From Bacterioplanes sp. (lineage in GTDB: Bacteria > Pseudomonadota > Gammaproteobacteria > Pseudomonadales > Oceanobacteraceae): a DNA stretch of 64,000 nucleotides. Below are positions 1-9,207 of the stretch, one piece after another. Numbering within the stretch: the stretch's first letter is position 1; each line of letters starts with the position of its first letter. The translations under genes were made by a program, and so were the position numbers. Location of the stretch: positions 62,001 through 126,000 of the forward strand of contig JACUUC010000003.1 of NCBI GenBank assembly GCA_014859445.1, in the 5' to 3' direction. The notes under the pieces were generated by a model. It did not search any database. It was not told where the DNA came from and saw only the letters and a list, made by a program, of their open reading frames with translations.

Positions 1-384
1 GAATTTAGCACTTTCCTCATTGCCGACATTCGGCGTCGTCTCTATCTCAGACTGACGCAAATACACCACTTCGGCCACGGCATCGACCAAAATACCCACA
101 ACTTGATTCTCTGCTTCGATAATCACGATGCGAGTCTGATCGGTTGTGTCCGATGTCGCTAACCCGAAGCGCTGGCGCGTATCGATCACCGTCACCACAT
201 TACCACGTAAGTTGATGATGCCCAGAACATACTGCGGTGCACCAGGAACTGGAGCGATTTCGCTGTAACGCAACACTTCTTGCACTTGCATTACGTTGAT
301 ACCGTACGTTTCATTCTCTAAACGAAAAGTCACCCATTGCAAAACGGGATCTTCCATTCCTTTATTACCGGTAATCGTTGACAT
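1..384 (-). CDS. cheW: Chemotaxis coupling protein CheW (3' end outside window)
   Basis: CheW links chemoreceptors to the CheA kinase at the inner membrane. The frame runs from ATG at 384 to the left edge with no stop, giving 128 residues of a family usually about 160 long. Visible hallmarks are the N-terminal beta strand ending WVTFRLENETYGINV, the loop EIAPVPGAPQYVLGIINLRG and the following GNVVTVIDTRQRFG segment. The start is chosen because GAGG lies a few bases upstream; an overlapping ATG eight bases before it is out of frame. It follows parP in the same direction after a gap of about 110 bases and is the last visible gene of the cheYZAB-motCD-parCP-cheW order. The missing part is the C-terminal end only. 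Confidence 0.93.
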   Translation of the reverse strand, partial: MSTITGNKGMEDPVLQWVTFRLENETYGINVMQVQEVLRYSEIAPVPGAPQYVLGIINLRGNVVTVIDTRQRFGLATSDTTDQTRIVIIEAENQVVGILVDAVAEVVYLRQSEIETTPNVGNEESAKF

Positions 385-497
385 AAAACATCCTCACAAA
401 GAAAGGCTTTGGCCTGACTGCGTCAAAAAACATGACATACTTACACTAACTATAGAAGACAGCACACACTGTACCAGTTAATTTCCAAACTTTTTTG

Positions 498-1343
498 TTA
501 ACGCTTCACACGCCGATGTTGCTCAAGCATTCGCAACATACCGCTGACGTCAATCAAGGCACACATCTCAGAGATCACCGTACCGGCCAACCAAGGCCGC
601 TTACTGCCTTCGCCACGCCATTTGATGGAGTCATGCTTTAACGTCATGGTGTCGCATATTTCTTGACAAGCCAATGCCCAAGGGGATCGATCGAGTTGAA
701 TAATATAGCGATAGCCTTGATCAGCCAACAGCGCCCCCCGCTCAGGCATAATCAATCGCGCACTATCAACAATGGTCAAGGTATCGGTTTCACTTTGCCA
801 AACGCCAAGCGACCATTTTGCCTGTCCAAATAGAGGAGTCACATCGTCATTGGCATTAAAAACGCCACCAAGCATGGGTAAAGGCAACGCCAATTTCAAA
901 CCGGCTACTTTAAAAATCAAGCATTCGACACCGGCCGATGCCTGCCAATTGATACGAGCTTGCTCAGATGCCATGGCATCCAATTCGGTTTCCGATAACA
1001 CCGCTATCTCGGGTTCCGCAAGCTCAGGCTCAACAATCACCGGTGGCGCAATGGTCGTAGCGGCGGGCTCTGTCATCGTGACAGCAGGAGAGACTGGCTC
1101 CGTCGCCACAGGAATATCAGCCGGTAGAATGCTTGGCATCGGTTCTCGCAGCGCAACCGGTTTTGCCATTATCGACGTATCCACTGTCCGCTGAACAGGC
1201 GTGAGATTTTTCTCTGCCATGATCGTCTGATCGGACTGTGATGCAACAGACAGCTCCGTAGCCGTTACCAGCAAGTCATTCAAATAGTCTTGCAGTACGT
1301 CATCAACTGGGCTGGTTAATGATGACTTTGCGGTTAACGTCAT
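498..1343 (-). CDS. parP: ParP, CheW-domain partner of the polar ATPase ParC
   Basis: The protein has 281 residues. Residues 1-130 are a low-complexity, Pro/Ala/Val/Glu-rich region. Residues from about 135 onward form a CheW-like domain (GVECLIFKVAGLKLALPLP at the start and a WSLGVWQ strand later). ParP proteins of Vibrio and Pseudomonas bind the ParC ATPase and CheA and stabilise chemotaxis arrays at the old cell pole; the assignment here rests on domain layout plus position between parC and cheW. It lies about 30 bases after parC. An alternative is a generic CheW paralogue, but the long N-terminal linker and synteny favour ParP. The linker sequence itself is not expected to be conserved. 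Confidence 0.82.
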   Translation of the reverse strand: MTLTAKSSLTSPVDDVLQDYLNDLLVTATELSVASQSDQTIMAEKNLTPVQRTVDTSIMAKPVALREPMPSILPADIPVATEPVSPAVTMTEPAATTIAPPVIVEPELAEPEIAVLSETELDAMASEQARINWQASAGVECLIFKVAGLKLALPLPMLGGVFNANDDVTPLFGQAKWSLGVWQSETDTLTIVDSARLIMPERGALLADQGYRYIIQLDRSPWALACQEICDTMTLKHDSIKWRGEGSKRPWLAGTVISEMCALIDVSGMLRMLEQHRRVKR

Positions 1344-1376
1344 AAGCTAACCTCCGCATGTGTGCCGAATTGGTTG

Positions 1377-2156
1377 TTATGCTGCATCATCTGCTTGCTC
1401 CAACTCGACCAATAAGTGCCGATAGGCACGCACTCCTCGCCCCTGTGCATCCAATTGATGAGGAAATACACCCTCATGACTGGCATCTCGCAAACGCGTA
1501 TCCACCGGAATCGCCTCTTTCCATAACGATTCAGGATACAACTGCCGCATTTCTTTCAATGTAGTGAGTGACGCCGTAGTGCGTCGATCAAACAACGTAG
1601 GAACAATCATAAAGGGCAATTGACGGTTTTGCGAACGCATCACCATACGTAACGTATGCACCATTCGCTCAAGCCCCTTTAAGGCCAAATGTTCCGTTTG
1701 CGTTGGTATGACTAAGCGTCGACAAGCGGCCAAGGCATTCACCAATAACACGCCTAAAATAGGGGGCGTATCCAACAAAACGTAGTCGTAGTCGTCCCAC
1801 AATTGCGCCAAGCTGCGTGCCAACACCAACCCCATCCCCTCTTGCCCACTCACCTGACGCTCTAGCGTCGCTAACGATGTGGTGGCTGGTAACAAGTGCA
1901 CACTAGTCAATGACGTCGGTTTGATAACCGATTGAACAAACGCTTTATCTTTATACCGCTGTTCAAAAAACAAATGATACAGACTGCGCTCTAAACGATC
2001 GGGATCTTGTTTGAAATAACTGGTTAATGAGCCATGCGGATCGAGGTCAACCAGCAGCACACGCTGACCCTGCTCCGCTAATAATCCGCCGAGGGTCACG
2101 ACACTGGTGGTCTTTCCGACACCACCCTTCTGATTAGCAATGGACCAGATTCGCAC
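1377..2156 (-). CDS. parC: ParC, ParA-type ATPase for polar placement of chemotaxis arrays
   Basis: This is a MinD/ParA family ATPase that in related bacteria positions chemotaxis arrays at the pole. The deviant Walker A box NQKGGVGKTT sits right after the start, followed by LLVDLDPHGSLTSYF and the Walker B-like YVLLDTPPILG. The GTG at 2156 is preferred as start: AAGGTG lies 6 bases upstream, and the family begins just before the IWSIANQKGG strand. An ATG at 2177 and one at 2261 would add residues unlike the family. From the GTG the product is 259 residues. It lies between motD and parP in the order known from Pseudomonas. Confidence 0.87.
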   Translation of the reverse strand: MRIWSIANQKGGVGKTTSVVTLGGLLAEQGQRVLLVDLDPHGSLTSYFKQDPDRLERSLYHLFFEQRYKDKAFVQSVIKPTSLTSVHLLPATTSLATLERQVSGQEGMGLVLARSLAQLWDDYDYVLLDTPPILGVLLVNALAACRRLVIPTQTEHLALKGLERMVHTLRMVMRSQNRQLPFMIVPTLFDRRTTASLTTLKEMRQLYPESLWKEAIPVDTRLRDASHEGVFPHQLDAQGRGVRAYRHLLVELEQADDAA

Positions 2157-2278
2157 GGCAATCACCTTAAAAACCATTAATGTGCCACAATCTTTCGTGG
2201 CCGTTTCTTCTTCAGCAGCAAACCCTATCAATGTAAGCAAAAATCGAACCAGCAATGACATTTTGGCTGAATGTCAGG

Positions 2279-2956
2279 TTACCTTGACCAACCTGTCATG
2301 GCCTGACTGCCGACCATATGCAGCACCACCCGTCGATTTTGTGCTCGACTTTGCTCATCATCACCCATTTGCAGCGGTTGATGGTACGAAAAACCCGATG
2401 CCGCAAGCCGCTGCGGTGCCACACCTTCAGCAATTAAGGCCTGTACGACAGCGGACGCTCGCAATGCTGAAATATCCCAATTCGACAATGCCCCACGAGT
2501 CGGGGTGTCATCGCTGTGCCCTTGCACATTGATCGGCCATGGCTGCTGGCGAATCGTTTCCGCTATTTGCCGCAATAGCGGCAAGGCTTCAACGTTCAGT
2601 TGCGTTTGACCTCGAGCAAACAACACATCGGCGGCAAGCGACACCGTCACCCAGTCTTCTTCTCCATCTATGTGTATATCGTCCGCCCGCTCGATAAGTT
2701 GAGGGATTTGTTGCAATTCACGCAACATGGGCAGTAAACCATTGTTTTGCAGTAACGGACTGATGGGGGACTCTTCAACTAAGGATTGAGATGGATTGGC
2801 CGAAAAATGTTGTTCAATGCGATCGCGAATCACATCGCCTGTCGCTGTATCCACCTGTTGCAACGCATACAGCATAATAAAAAAAGCACAGAGCAAGGTC
2901 ATGTAGTCGGCGTAAGACACCAACCAACGGTGTTCTCCCCCACGCTTGGATTTCAC
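2279..2956 (-). CDS. motD: Flagellar motor stator protein MotD (MotB family)
   Basis: This is the peptidoglycan-anchored stator subunit. A single N-terminal membrane helix follows SYADYMTLL, whose aspartate is the conserved proton-binding residue of MotB proteins. An OmpA-like peptidoglycan-binding domain occupies roughly residues 110-215 and contains the motif GHSDDTPTRGALSNWDISALR. The length of 225 residues is short for MotB and typical of MotD. The start overlaps the end of motC by 4 bases, as expected for paired stator genes. Only this MotCD set is in the window; a MotAB pair may lie elsewhere. Confidence 0.92.
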   Translation of the reverse strand: MKSKRGGEHRWLVSYADYMTLLCAFFIMLYALQQVDTATGDVIRDRIEQHFSANPSQSLVEESPISPLLQNNGLLPMLRELQQIPQLIERADDIHIDGEEDWVTVSLAADVLFARGQTQLNVEALPLLRQIAETIRQQPWPINVQGHSDDTPTRGALSNWDISALRASAVVQALIAEGVAPQRLAASGFSYHQPLQMGDDEQSRAQNRRVVLHMVGSQAMTGWSR

Positions 2957-3696
2957 AGTGAAATTCCTTGCATGCGAAAACGCAGCACCATAGGGTTCAC
3001 CTCTTGGCGCAAACTGACAATTCCAACCAACATGGCTTGATAATAACGTCGACGCAAGGCCAATATCTGGCGCAACCGATTGGCTAATGGAATAACCACC
3101 ACATTGGCCGCTGCAACACCATAAAAGGTTGCCACAAAAGCGGTGGCAATACCTGCGGCTAAGGCATCGGGGTCTTTAATACTCGATAAGACCTGCATCA
3201 ACCCCAACACCGCACCAACAATGCCCAACGTCGGTAAGTAACTGGCCAATTGATCGAGGTGATCAAGCAACTCGTTATCTCGAGCATCTCGAGTTGCCAA
3301 CTCTAACTCGATGGTTTCTAACAAATGCGTTTGATCATAACCATCGGTCAACATGGTTAATGCCCGCTGCACAACGGGATCGGTTTCCAAGGTAGCCAGC
3401 TTTTCAAGCGCCAAAACACCATCGCGTCGCTGAGCATTCGCACAGGCTGTTAACTTAGCGATCAAGCCATCGAGATTCAAATTGGGCGGCGCAATCAACC
3501 AAGAGAGAAGATGAGACAACGGCTTGATATGCGACAAAGGCATTTGTGCTAAGGTCGCCAATATCGACCCTACCATGACAATTAGAATGGCCGGGCCATT
3601 CCACAGCAACGCTAAGTGACCCCCTTCTAACGTGAAGCCAAACAAAATCGCCACGATGGCAAGCGCACAAAGAGCCAGCCCCCAGCGATCCATCAA
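2953..3696 (-). CDS. motC: Flagellar motor stator protein MotC (MotA family)
   Basis: This is the four-helix stator channel subunit, 247 residues. Two N-terminal hydrophobic segments (around residues 5-24 and 30-50) are followed by a cytoplasmic loop. The C-terminal pair of helices includes LGIVGAVLGLMQVL and the segment AAGIATAFVATFYGVAAANVV, the conserved MotA/ExbB signature. It overlaps cheB at its start and motD at its end by 4 bases each, so translation is probably coupled. In Pseudomonas MotCD supports swarming and high-load rotation; the same role is inferred here. Confidence 0.92.
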   Translation of the reverse strand: MMDRWGLALCALAIVAILFGFTLEGGHLALLWNGPAILIVMVGSILATLAQMPLSHIKPLSHLLSWLIAPPNLNLDGLIAKLTACANAQRRDGVLALEKLATLETDPVVQRALTMLTDGYDQTHLLETIELELATRDARDNELLDHLDQLASYLPTLGIVGAVLGLMQVLSSIKDPDALAAGIATAFVATFYGVAAANVVVIPLANRLRQILALRRRYYQAMLVGIVSLRQEVNPMVLRFRMQGISL

Positions 3697-4712
3697 CTGA
3701 CTTCCGTAACCAGACGTGGCGCAATGTCTTTAAGCGACAGCACTTCGTCACTCAATCCTTCTTTAATCACCGACATCGGCATGCCAAAAATAACACAGCT
3801 TTCTTCATCTTGAGCCCAAACCGTGGCGCCAGATTGTTTCAACAAGCGCGCTCCTTCGCGGCCATCTGCCCCCATACCCGTGAGAATAATCGCTAAGGTA
3901 TTCCGTCCATAGTGTTTTGCCGCAGAAGCAAAAGCGATATCCACACAGGGTCGATAGTTCACGCGCTCATCGCTTTCACGAATATGAATAGATCCCCCTA
4001 AGCGCTTATCGACCATTAATTGCATACCACCAGGCGCGACATACACATGACCTGATTCGATTCGATCACCATCGACCGCTTCGGTGACGGTGAGCGGACT
4101 CAAATTATTCAGTCGTTCAGCGAAGGACTTAGTAAATGACCCCGGCATGTGCTGCACAATAATGATGGGCGTCTTAAACCCAGCAGGAATCCCTTTGAAG
4201 AGTGTTTGCAATGCGGCTGGGCCGCCTGTGGACGTGCCGATCACGATCAGTTCGGTACGTGATAATTGCCCTTTGACCGCCGGTCGCGCTGCGACCTGAG
4301 GCATCACTCGTGACTGCTTACGCGCAACCGCTGCGATTTTATCAGTAAGAGCACGCTTAATCTGTACCGCATCTTTTGCAATTTGATCAAAGTTTTTCGG
4401 CAAAAAATCAACTGCACCAGCATCCAGCGAGTCGAGAGTGACACGAGCACCTTCGAAGGTGAGCGAGGAGAACATCAACACAGGAACAGGACGAGACGCC
4501 ATAATGTGACGTACCGCCGTAATGCCATCCATTACCGGCATTTCATAATCCATGGTGATGACATCGGGTTGCAATGACTCATTCATCTCAATGGCTTCAC
4601 GACCATTCGAGGCAACACCGACAACTTCCATCCGACCATCGCCATTAATGATGTCAGATACCCGGCGTCGAAAAAAGCCGGAATCGTCCACCACCAATAC
4701 TCGAATACTCAT
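3693..4712 (-). CDS. cheB: Protein-glutamate methylesterase CheB
   Basis: CheB demethylates chemoreceptors when phosphorylated by CheA. Residues 1-120 form a receiver domain (IRVLVVDDSG, with phospho-acceptor region DVITMDYEMPVMDG). The C-terminal esterase domain shows the catalytic serine in IGTSTGGPAAL, the histidine in VQHMPGSF and the aspartate in LTGMGADGREG. The start at 4712 (MSIRVLVV) is chosen over an ATG 9 bases upstream, which almost touches the cheA stop and leaves no room for a ribosome site; AAAGGA upstream serves the later ATG. It lies directly after cheA. Confidence 0.95.
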   Translation of the reverse strand: MSIRVLVVDDSGFFRRRVSDIINGDGRMEVVGVASNGREAIEMNESLQPDVITMDYEMPVMDGITAVRHIMASRPVPVLMFSSLTFEGARVTLDSLDAGAVDFLPKNFDQIAKDAVQIKRALTDKIAAVARKQSRVMPQVAARPAVKGQLSRTELIVIGTSTGGPAALQTLFKGIPAGFKTPIIIVQHMPGSFTKSFAERLNNLSPLTVTEAVDGDRIESGHVYVAPGGMQLMVDKRLGGSIHIRESDERVNYRPCVDIAFASAAKHYGRNTLAIILTGMGADGREGARLLKQSGATVWAQDEESCVIFGMPMSVIKEGLSDEVLSLKDIAPRLVTEVS

Positions 4713-4720
4713 AAAAACCA

Positions 4721-6991
4721 TTATCCTTTTGCGTTAAGCCCTGTACTGATATGCCGCTTGGCATATCGCGCTAACATACTAGGAACATCTAAAATCAAGG
4801 CAATACGACCATCACCGGTAATGGTTGCACCGGACATGCCTGGCGTGCCATGCAGCATGCGACCCAGTGGCTTAATGACCACTTCTTCTTGGCCCACTAA
4901 TTGGTCTACGACAAAACCCACTCGTTTCGTACCGACAGATACCACCACCACATGGGCGGACTCTTCTGCGCCGTCGGTACGGACATAATTTTTAACCAAC
5001 CAACGCTTTAAATGGAATAACGGGATGGCCTTATCACGAACAACCACGACTTCTTGCCCATCAACGATATTGGTTTGGGTCAAATCCAGATGGAAAATTT
5101 CGTTGACACTGGCCAGAGGGAACGCGAACGCTTGGTCTTTCAACATCACCATTAAGGTCGGCATAATCGCTAACGTCAACGGCACCTTAATGCGAATGCT
5201 GGTGCCCACATTCATTTGCGATTCAATCTGAATGGAGCCATTGAGCTGTGCGATTTTGGTTTTCACCACGTCCATACCAACACCGCGGCCCGATACATCG
5301 GATATTTGCTCTTTGGTGGAAAAGCCTGCAGCAAAAATCAAATTAAAACATTCGTTCTCAGTCAAGCGATCAGCCACATCTTGATCCATGATGCCTTTTT
5401 CAACGGCCTTGCGACGCAATACTTCCGCGTCCATACCGGCACCATCATCTTGAATCACCAGTAAGATATGATCACCTTCTTGCTCGGCGGATAGAATAAC
5501 GGTTCCAACCCGTGGTTTTCCGTTCGCCTCTCGAATATCGGGCATCTCAACGCCGTGATCGACGGAATTGCGCACCAAGTGAACCAATGGATCAGCCAGT
5601 GCTTCGACGAGGTTCTTATCCAAGTCGGTTTCTTCGCCACGCAATTCAAGATTAATTTCTTTCTTCAATTGACGTGCCAAATCGCGAACAACCCGAGGGA
5701 ACCGACCAAATACCTTTTTGATCGGTTGCATACGTGTTTTCATCACGGCCGATTGCAAATCGCCGGTCACGACATCCAAATTCGAAACCGCTTTCGCCAT
5801 GGCTTCGTCGTTGCTATCGGAACCCAAACGCACCAGTCGATTGCGCACTAAAACCAGCTCGCCCACCATATTCATGATGTCATCCAAGCGTTTGGTATCA
5901 ACTCGAACCGTCGCCTCTGTGGCAGCGGGCGCTTCTGCTGGCGGTGCTTTGGCAGCAACCGGTGCGGGAGATTTAGCCGGTGCCGCATCCGGTTTGGCGG
6001 TGCTGGCAGCCTTGGCTGCCGGGGCAGGTGTTGACGCTGGTTTGGCAGGCACTGGGGTTGCCGGTGGCGTTACAGGCTCTGCGGCCTTGGTTACCGATGC
6101 CTCATCGGCAACCGAGTTTGCCACGCTATCAGTCGACGCTTCTGCGGCGCTGTGCTTGCCTTTGCCGTGCAATCGGTCCAGTAATTCTTCAAATTCCGAG
6201 TCCGTAATGATGTCATCACCACCCGTAGACACGTCGGCGGAAGGCGCAACCTCTACGTTTGCAGTCACCGGTTCAGCGGCTTCTTTTGCGGCGGTGGCAT
6301 GCTTTCCTTTACCGTGTAACTGGTCCAGCAAAGCTTCAAATTCTTCATCGGTGATTTCATCATCATCCGATCCAGCAGAGGCCGACAGTGCAGCAGGCTC
6401 CGGGGCTGGCGAACTCGCTAGCGCAGCATCACCGGAGGCGGCGCTTGGCTCGTCTAAGGCATCCAATAAACGTTCAAACTCGTCATCGGTAATATCACCC
6501 GATGCTTCGTCTGAAGCGGCCGCAACAGACTCTACGATGACCGCCGGTTCCGGCTCCGATGCCACGGGTAATTCAGCAGCAGCGTTTCCTTCGTCGGCAC
6601 TGGCTGGCTGAGCTAGCTGATGCAATCGTTCAATAATCTCAGGATCAGCATCATTCGGTGCCGCCCCAGAGCGCACACTATCAAACATCTCATTGACGGC
6701 ATCCAGCGCTTGCAAGACAACGTCCATTAAGTCGGAGTCGACATGGCGTTGACCATTGCGCAAGGTATCGAATACGTTTTCGGCAGCATGGCAGCAGTCA
6801 ACCAGCGGGTTTAACTGCAAAAATCCAGCGCCCCCTTTTACCGTATGGAATCCACGAAAGATTGCGTTGAGCAAATCTTTATCGTCAGGACGCTGCTCTA
6901 GGTCGACTAATTGTTCGGAGAGTAGTTCGAGAATCTCACCCGCTTCAATTAAGAAGTCTTGGAGGATCTCTTCATCTGCTTCGAAACTCAT
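4721..6991 (-). CDS. cheA: Chemotaxis histidine kinase CheA
   Basis: This is the 756-residue signalling kinase of the chemotaxis array. The Hpt domain (1-125) carries the phosphorylated histidine 49 in FRGFHTVKGGAGF. A long acidic and Ala/Pro-rich linker (about 130-360) follows; it contains three copies of an ITDxEFExLLDxL motif at 167-180, 213-231 and 262-280. Then come dimerisation and ATPase domains (N box LVHLVRNSVDHGVE, G1 DDGAGMD, G2 GRGVGMDVVKT) and a C-terminal CheW-like domain. No separate P2 CheY-binding domain is evident. It lies between cheZ and cheB in one operon. Confidence 0.96.
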   Translation of the reverse strand: MSFEADEEILQDFLIEAGEILELLSEQLVDLEQRPDDKDLLNAIFRGFHTVKGGAGFLQLNPLVDCCHAAENVFDTLRNGQRHVDSDLMDVVLQALDAVNEMFDSVRSGAAPNDADPEIIERLHQLAQPASADEGNAAAELPVASEPEPAVIVESVAAASDEASGDITDDEFERLLDALDEPSAASGDAALASSPAPEPAALSASAGSDDDEITDEEFEALLDQLHGKGKHATAAKEAAEPVTANVEVAPSADVSTGGDDIITDSEFEELLDRLHGKGKHSAAEASTDSVANSVADEASVTKAAEPVTPPATPVPAKPASTPAPAAKAASTAKPDAAPAKSPAPVAAKAPPAEAPAATEATVRVDTKRLDDIMNMVGELVLVRNRLVRLGSDSNDEAMAKAVSNLDVVTGDLQSAVMKTRMQPIKKVFGRFPRVVRDLARQLKKEINLELRGEETDLDKNLVEALADPLVHLVRNSVDHGVEMPDIREANGKPRVGTVILSAEQEGDHILLVIQDDGAGMDAEVLRRKAVEKGIMDQDVADRLTENECFNLIFAAGFSTKEQISDVSGRGVGMDVVKTKIAQLNGSIQIESQMNVGTSIRIKVPLTLAIMPTLMVMLKDQAFAFPLASVNEIFHLDLTQTNIVDGQEVVVVRDKAIPLFHLKRWLVKNYVRTDGAEESAHVVVVSVGTKRVGFVVDQLVGQEEVVIKPLGRMLHGTPGMSGATITGDGRIALILDVPSMLARYAKRHISTGLNAKG
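6152..6493 (-). repeat. Triplicated ITDxEFExLLDxL motif in the CheA linker
   Basis: Within the linker of CheA three copies of a short acidic-hydrophobic motif occur: ITDDEFERLLDAL, ITDEEFEALLDQLHGKGKH and ITDSEFEELLDRLHGKGKH. The second and third share the basic tail LHGKGKH. Spacing between copies is about 46-49 residues of Ala/Pro-rich sequence. Such helices embedded in disorder look like docking motifs; the partner is not known from sequence. Confidence 0.85.
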
Positions 6992-7003
6992 CCGTTAGCT
7001 CCT

Positions 7004-7786
7004 TTAAAAACCAAGGCTGGAAAGTAGGTCATCGACATCATCCTGACTACTGACTACATTTTCGCTGGATGTATCAATTTGCGGCCCTTCCGCTGCAATA
7101 TCACCACCGTCCAGGGGCTTAGCATCCACCGTTGTTGTTATATCATCGTGCTGAATACCGGTTATGGCATCGACATGACCCGCCATAGCAACCAAATTCA
7201 CTAAGCGATTTTCAACATCACGAATAAGTACCGCGACTTTTTGTATGACTTGTCCGGTTAAATCTTGGAAGTCTTGCGCCAACATCACCTCGGATAATTG
7301 GCCTTGCAGCTGTTTTGAGTGGTTGGCACTGGTTTGCAAAAATTGCTGTATTGAACGGGATAATTGACGAAACTCTTCCGGCTTGAGCTCTTTATTCAAA
7401 AATCGTTGCCAATCGGCGGATAACTGAGTGGCCTGTTGACCAACCTCTTCAGCTAACGGCATGCTGGCATCGACTAGATCCATGGTGCGATTGGCTGATT
7501 TTGCGGTCATCTCAACGACATAGGTTAACTTGTCATTGACATGCTCGATATCAGAACCGGCACCGACCGTATCAACATTGAGATTCTTAATGGATTCGTG
7601 CAGCGCACGCGTCAACTTACCAATTTCTTGATATAACGTACGATCGCGAATGCTGTTCAAGTCATTAACCAAGGCAACCGCGCTACCCAGTTGTCCATTT
7701 TCCAGTTCCTTCAGCATATTCTCAGCAAGAGAACGAATCTCATCGCCGATAACTTGCATATTTTCTGCTGGACTGATCTGGGCCAT
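7004..7786 (-). CDS. cheZ: CheY-P phosphatase CheZ
   Basis: CheZ removes phosphate from CheY-P and so resets the motor signal. The 260-residue product is largely helical. The active-site helix is visible as LAQDFQDLTGQVIQKV, with the catalytic glutamine in the DLTGQ segment. The C-terminus DDVDDLLSSLGF is the CheY-binding peptide, separated from the core by a variable acidic linker. It lies 15 bases after cheY and 12 bases before cheA. Confidence 0.95.
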   Translation of the reverse strand: MAQISPAENMQVIGDEIRSLAENMLKELENGQLGSAVALVNDLNSIRDRTLYQEIGKLTRALHESIKNLNVDTVGAGSDIEHVNDKLTYVVEMTAKSANRTMDLVDASMPLAEEVGQQATQLSADWQRFLNKELKPEEFRQLSRSIQQFLQTSANHSKQLQGQLSEVMLAQDFQDLTGQVIQKVAVLIRDVENRLVNLVAMAGHVDAITGIQHDDITTTVDAKPLDGGDIAAEGPQIDTSSENVVSSQDDVDDLLSSLGF

Positions 7787-7801
7787 CGTTTACTTCCTTA
7801 A

Positions 7802-8188
7802 TTAGCCTTCGACGCGTTCAAAGATTTTATCAATCTTCTCTTTCAACACAGCCGCCGTGAATGGCTTAACCACATAACCATTAACGCCTGCTTGCGCAGC
7901 AGCAACAATTTGATCTCGTTTTGCTTCCGCCGTTACCATGAGTACCGGAAGCGATTTTAAACGCTCGTCAGCACGCACATTTTTCAGCAAATCAAGACCC
8001 GTCATACCTGGCATGTTCCAGTCCGTTACCAGAAAGTCGAAGTCACCATTTTTCAGCATGGGTAATGCCGTGGTGCCATCATCGGCTTCTTGGGTATTGG
8101 TGAAACCCAGATCCCGTAGCAGATTCTTTACGATCCGTCTCATTGTCGAAAAATCATCAACAATTAGGATTTTCATATTTTTGTCCAA
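7802..8188 (-). CDS. cheY: Chemotaxis response regulator CheY
   Basis: This is the single-domain receiver that binds the flagellar switch when phosphorylated. The product of about 128 residues contains [14 protein letters not shown], the phospho-acceptor aspartate in [12 protein letters not shown], the conserved threonine in LMVTAEA and lysine in YVVKPF. The TTG at 8188 is chosen because GGAGG lies 6 bases upstream; the ATG at 8176 also gives a complete receiver but is 18 bases from the ribosome site, and a GTG at 8200 overlaps that site. It is the first gene of the cheYZAB run, after an intergenic gap of about 265 bases. Confidence 0.94.
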   Translation of the reverse strand: MDKNMKILIVDDFSTMRRIVKNLLRDLGFTNTQEADDGTTALPMLKNGDFDFLVTDWNMPGMTGLDLLKNVRADERLKSLPVLMVTAEAKRDQIVAAAQAGVNGYVVKPFTAAVLKEKIDKIFERVEG

Positions 8189-8408
8189 AACGACCTCCAC
8201 TAGTCGACTTTGCTATTCCAGTCGTCACTAAACTTAGTGTAGACACAGTTACCGCATTATCCAGCAACTCGGTGTAAATCCGTCAGGGAAAGGTACACCA
8301 GCCAACGACTTGCATTCACATTAATGAGTATAGCTATCCTATTCATCTACAACAGGAAATTTGTTCCGATAATAGTTGATGCGACAAAGTAAGGGTATCT
8401 AACTCAGG

Positions 8409-8435
8409 TTATCGACCAATTATAAACATTCTCTA
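8409..8435 (-). promoter_or_regulatory. Possible sigma-28 (FliA) promoter before cheY
   Basis: On the minus strand GTCGATAA (close to the sigma-28 -10 consensus GCCGATAA) is preceded by 11 bases and then TAGAGAAT (loosely like TAAAGTTT). The leader to cheY would be about 210 bases. The -35 match is weak. In relatives the che operon is often FliA-dependent. The remaining part of the fliA-cheY gap shows no other recognisable element. Confidence 0.3.
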
Positions 8436-8454
8436 GGGCGGACTGAAATTAAAG

Positions 8455-9180
8455 TCATCCCGCCACGACATGATCTGGCAACCAACCACCAAGGCGTGCT
8501 CGTAATCGATGCGCCGCCTGACCATGCAATTGACTCACCCGCGATTCGCTAACACCCAATACCGCACCGATTTCTTTTAGATTCAGTTCTTCGTCATAAT
8601 ACAAAGCGAGAATCAACTGCTCACGTTCAGGCAAGCCGCGTATGGCGTCTGCAAGGTGCTGTTGGAACGAGGCTCGCTCGATACCTTGCTGGGGGTTTTG
8701 GCTGTCATCATCAAAGCAATCACCACTGTCGTTGCTATCAATCAATTCTTCATAACTGAATAAACGGCAACTGGCGCTGTCTTGCAAAATGTCGTGATAC
8801 TCTTGGGGACTCATTCCCAAAAACTCGGCCACCTCACGATCGTCTGCATCCCGACCTTTTTCGCTTTCAATCTGTTTAATGGCATCGGTAATGCGTCGCG
8901 AATTGCGATGCACGGAGCGAGGCGCCCAATCGCCTCGACGAACTTCATCAAGCATTGCACCACGAATGCGAATGCCTGCGTACGTTTCAAAACTTGCCCC
9001 TTTGCTGCCATCGTACTTTCTCGAAGACTCAAGCAAGCCAATCATGCCGGCTTGAATAAGGTCGTCCAGTTGTACGCTATCGGGCAAACGCGCCAACAAA
9101 TGATGGGCGATACGCTTCACCAAACCAGCGTGCTCACGAATTAAATCGTCAGCATTATGAATTTGAACATCTGAATACAC
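8455..9180 (-). CDS. fliA: Flagellar sigma factor FliA (sigma-28)
   Basis: This 241-residue sigma factor directs RNA polymerase to late flagellar and chemotaxis promoters. Region 2 is visible as LVKRIAHHLLARLPDSVQLDDLIQAGMIGL and the segment FETYAGIRIRGAMLDEVRRGDW. Region 4 is LPEREQLILALYYDEELNLKEIG followed by the helix-turn-helix VLGVSESRVSQLHGQA. It follows flhG by 27 bases in the flhA-flhF-flhG-fliA order typical of polar flagellates. The anti-sigma factor FlgM is not in the window. Confidence 0.96.
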   Translation of the reverse strand: MYSDVQIHNADDLIREHAGLVKRIAHHLLARLPDSVQLDDLIQAGMIGLLESSRKYDGSKGASFETYAGIRIRGAMLDEVRRGDWAPRSVHRNSRRITDAIKQIESEKGRDADDREVAEFLGMSPQEYHDILQDSASCRLFSYEELIDSNDSGDCFDDDSQNPQQGIERASFQQHLADAIRGLPEREQLILALYYDEELNLKEIGAVLGVSESRVSQLHGQAAHRLRARLGGWLPDHVVAG

Positions 9181-9207
9181 GCCGCATGTGTCCTATGTCG
9201 ATTTCAA

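Noticed and set aside
5718-6611. Long open frame of 297 codons on the plus strand opposite cheA
   Set aside because: It is an antisense shadow of the Ala/Pro/Ser-rich CheA linker, with low-complexity Ala/Ser/Thr composition and no family match; cheA on the other strand is unambiguous.
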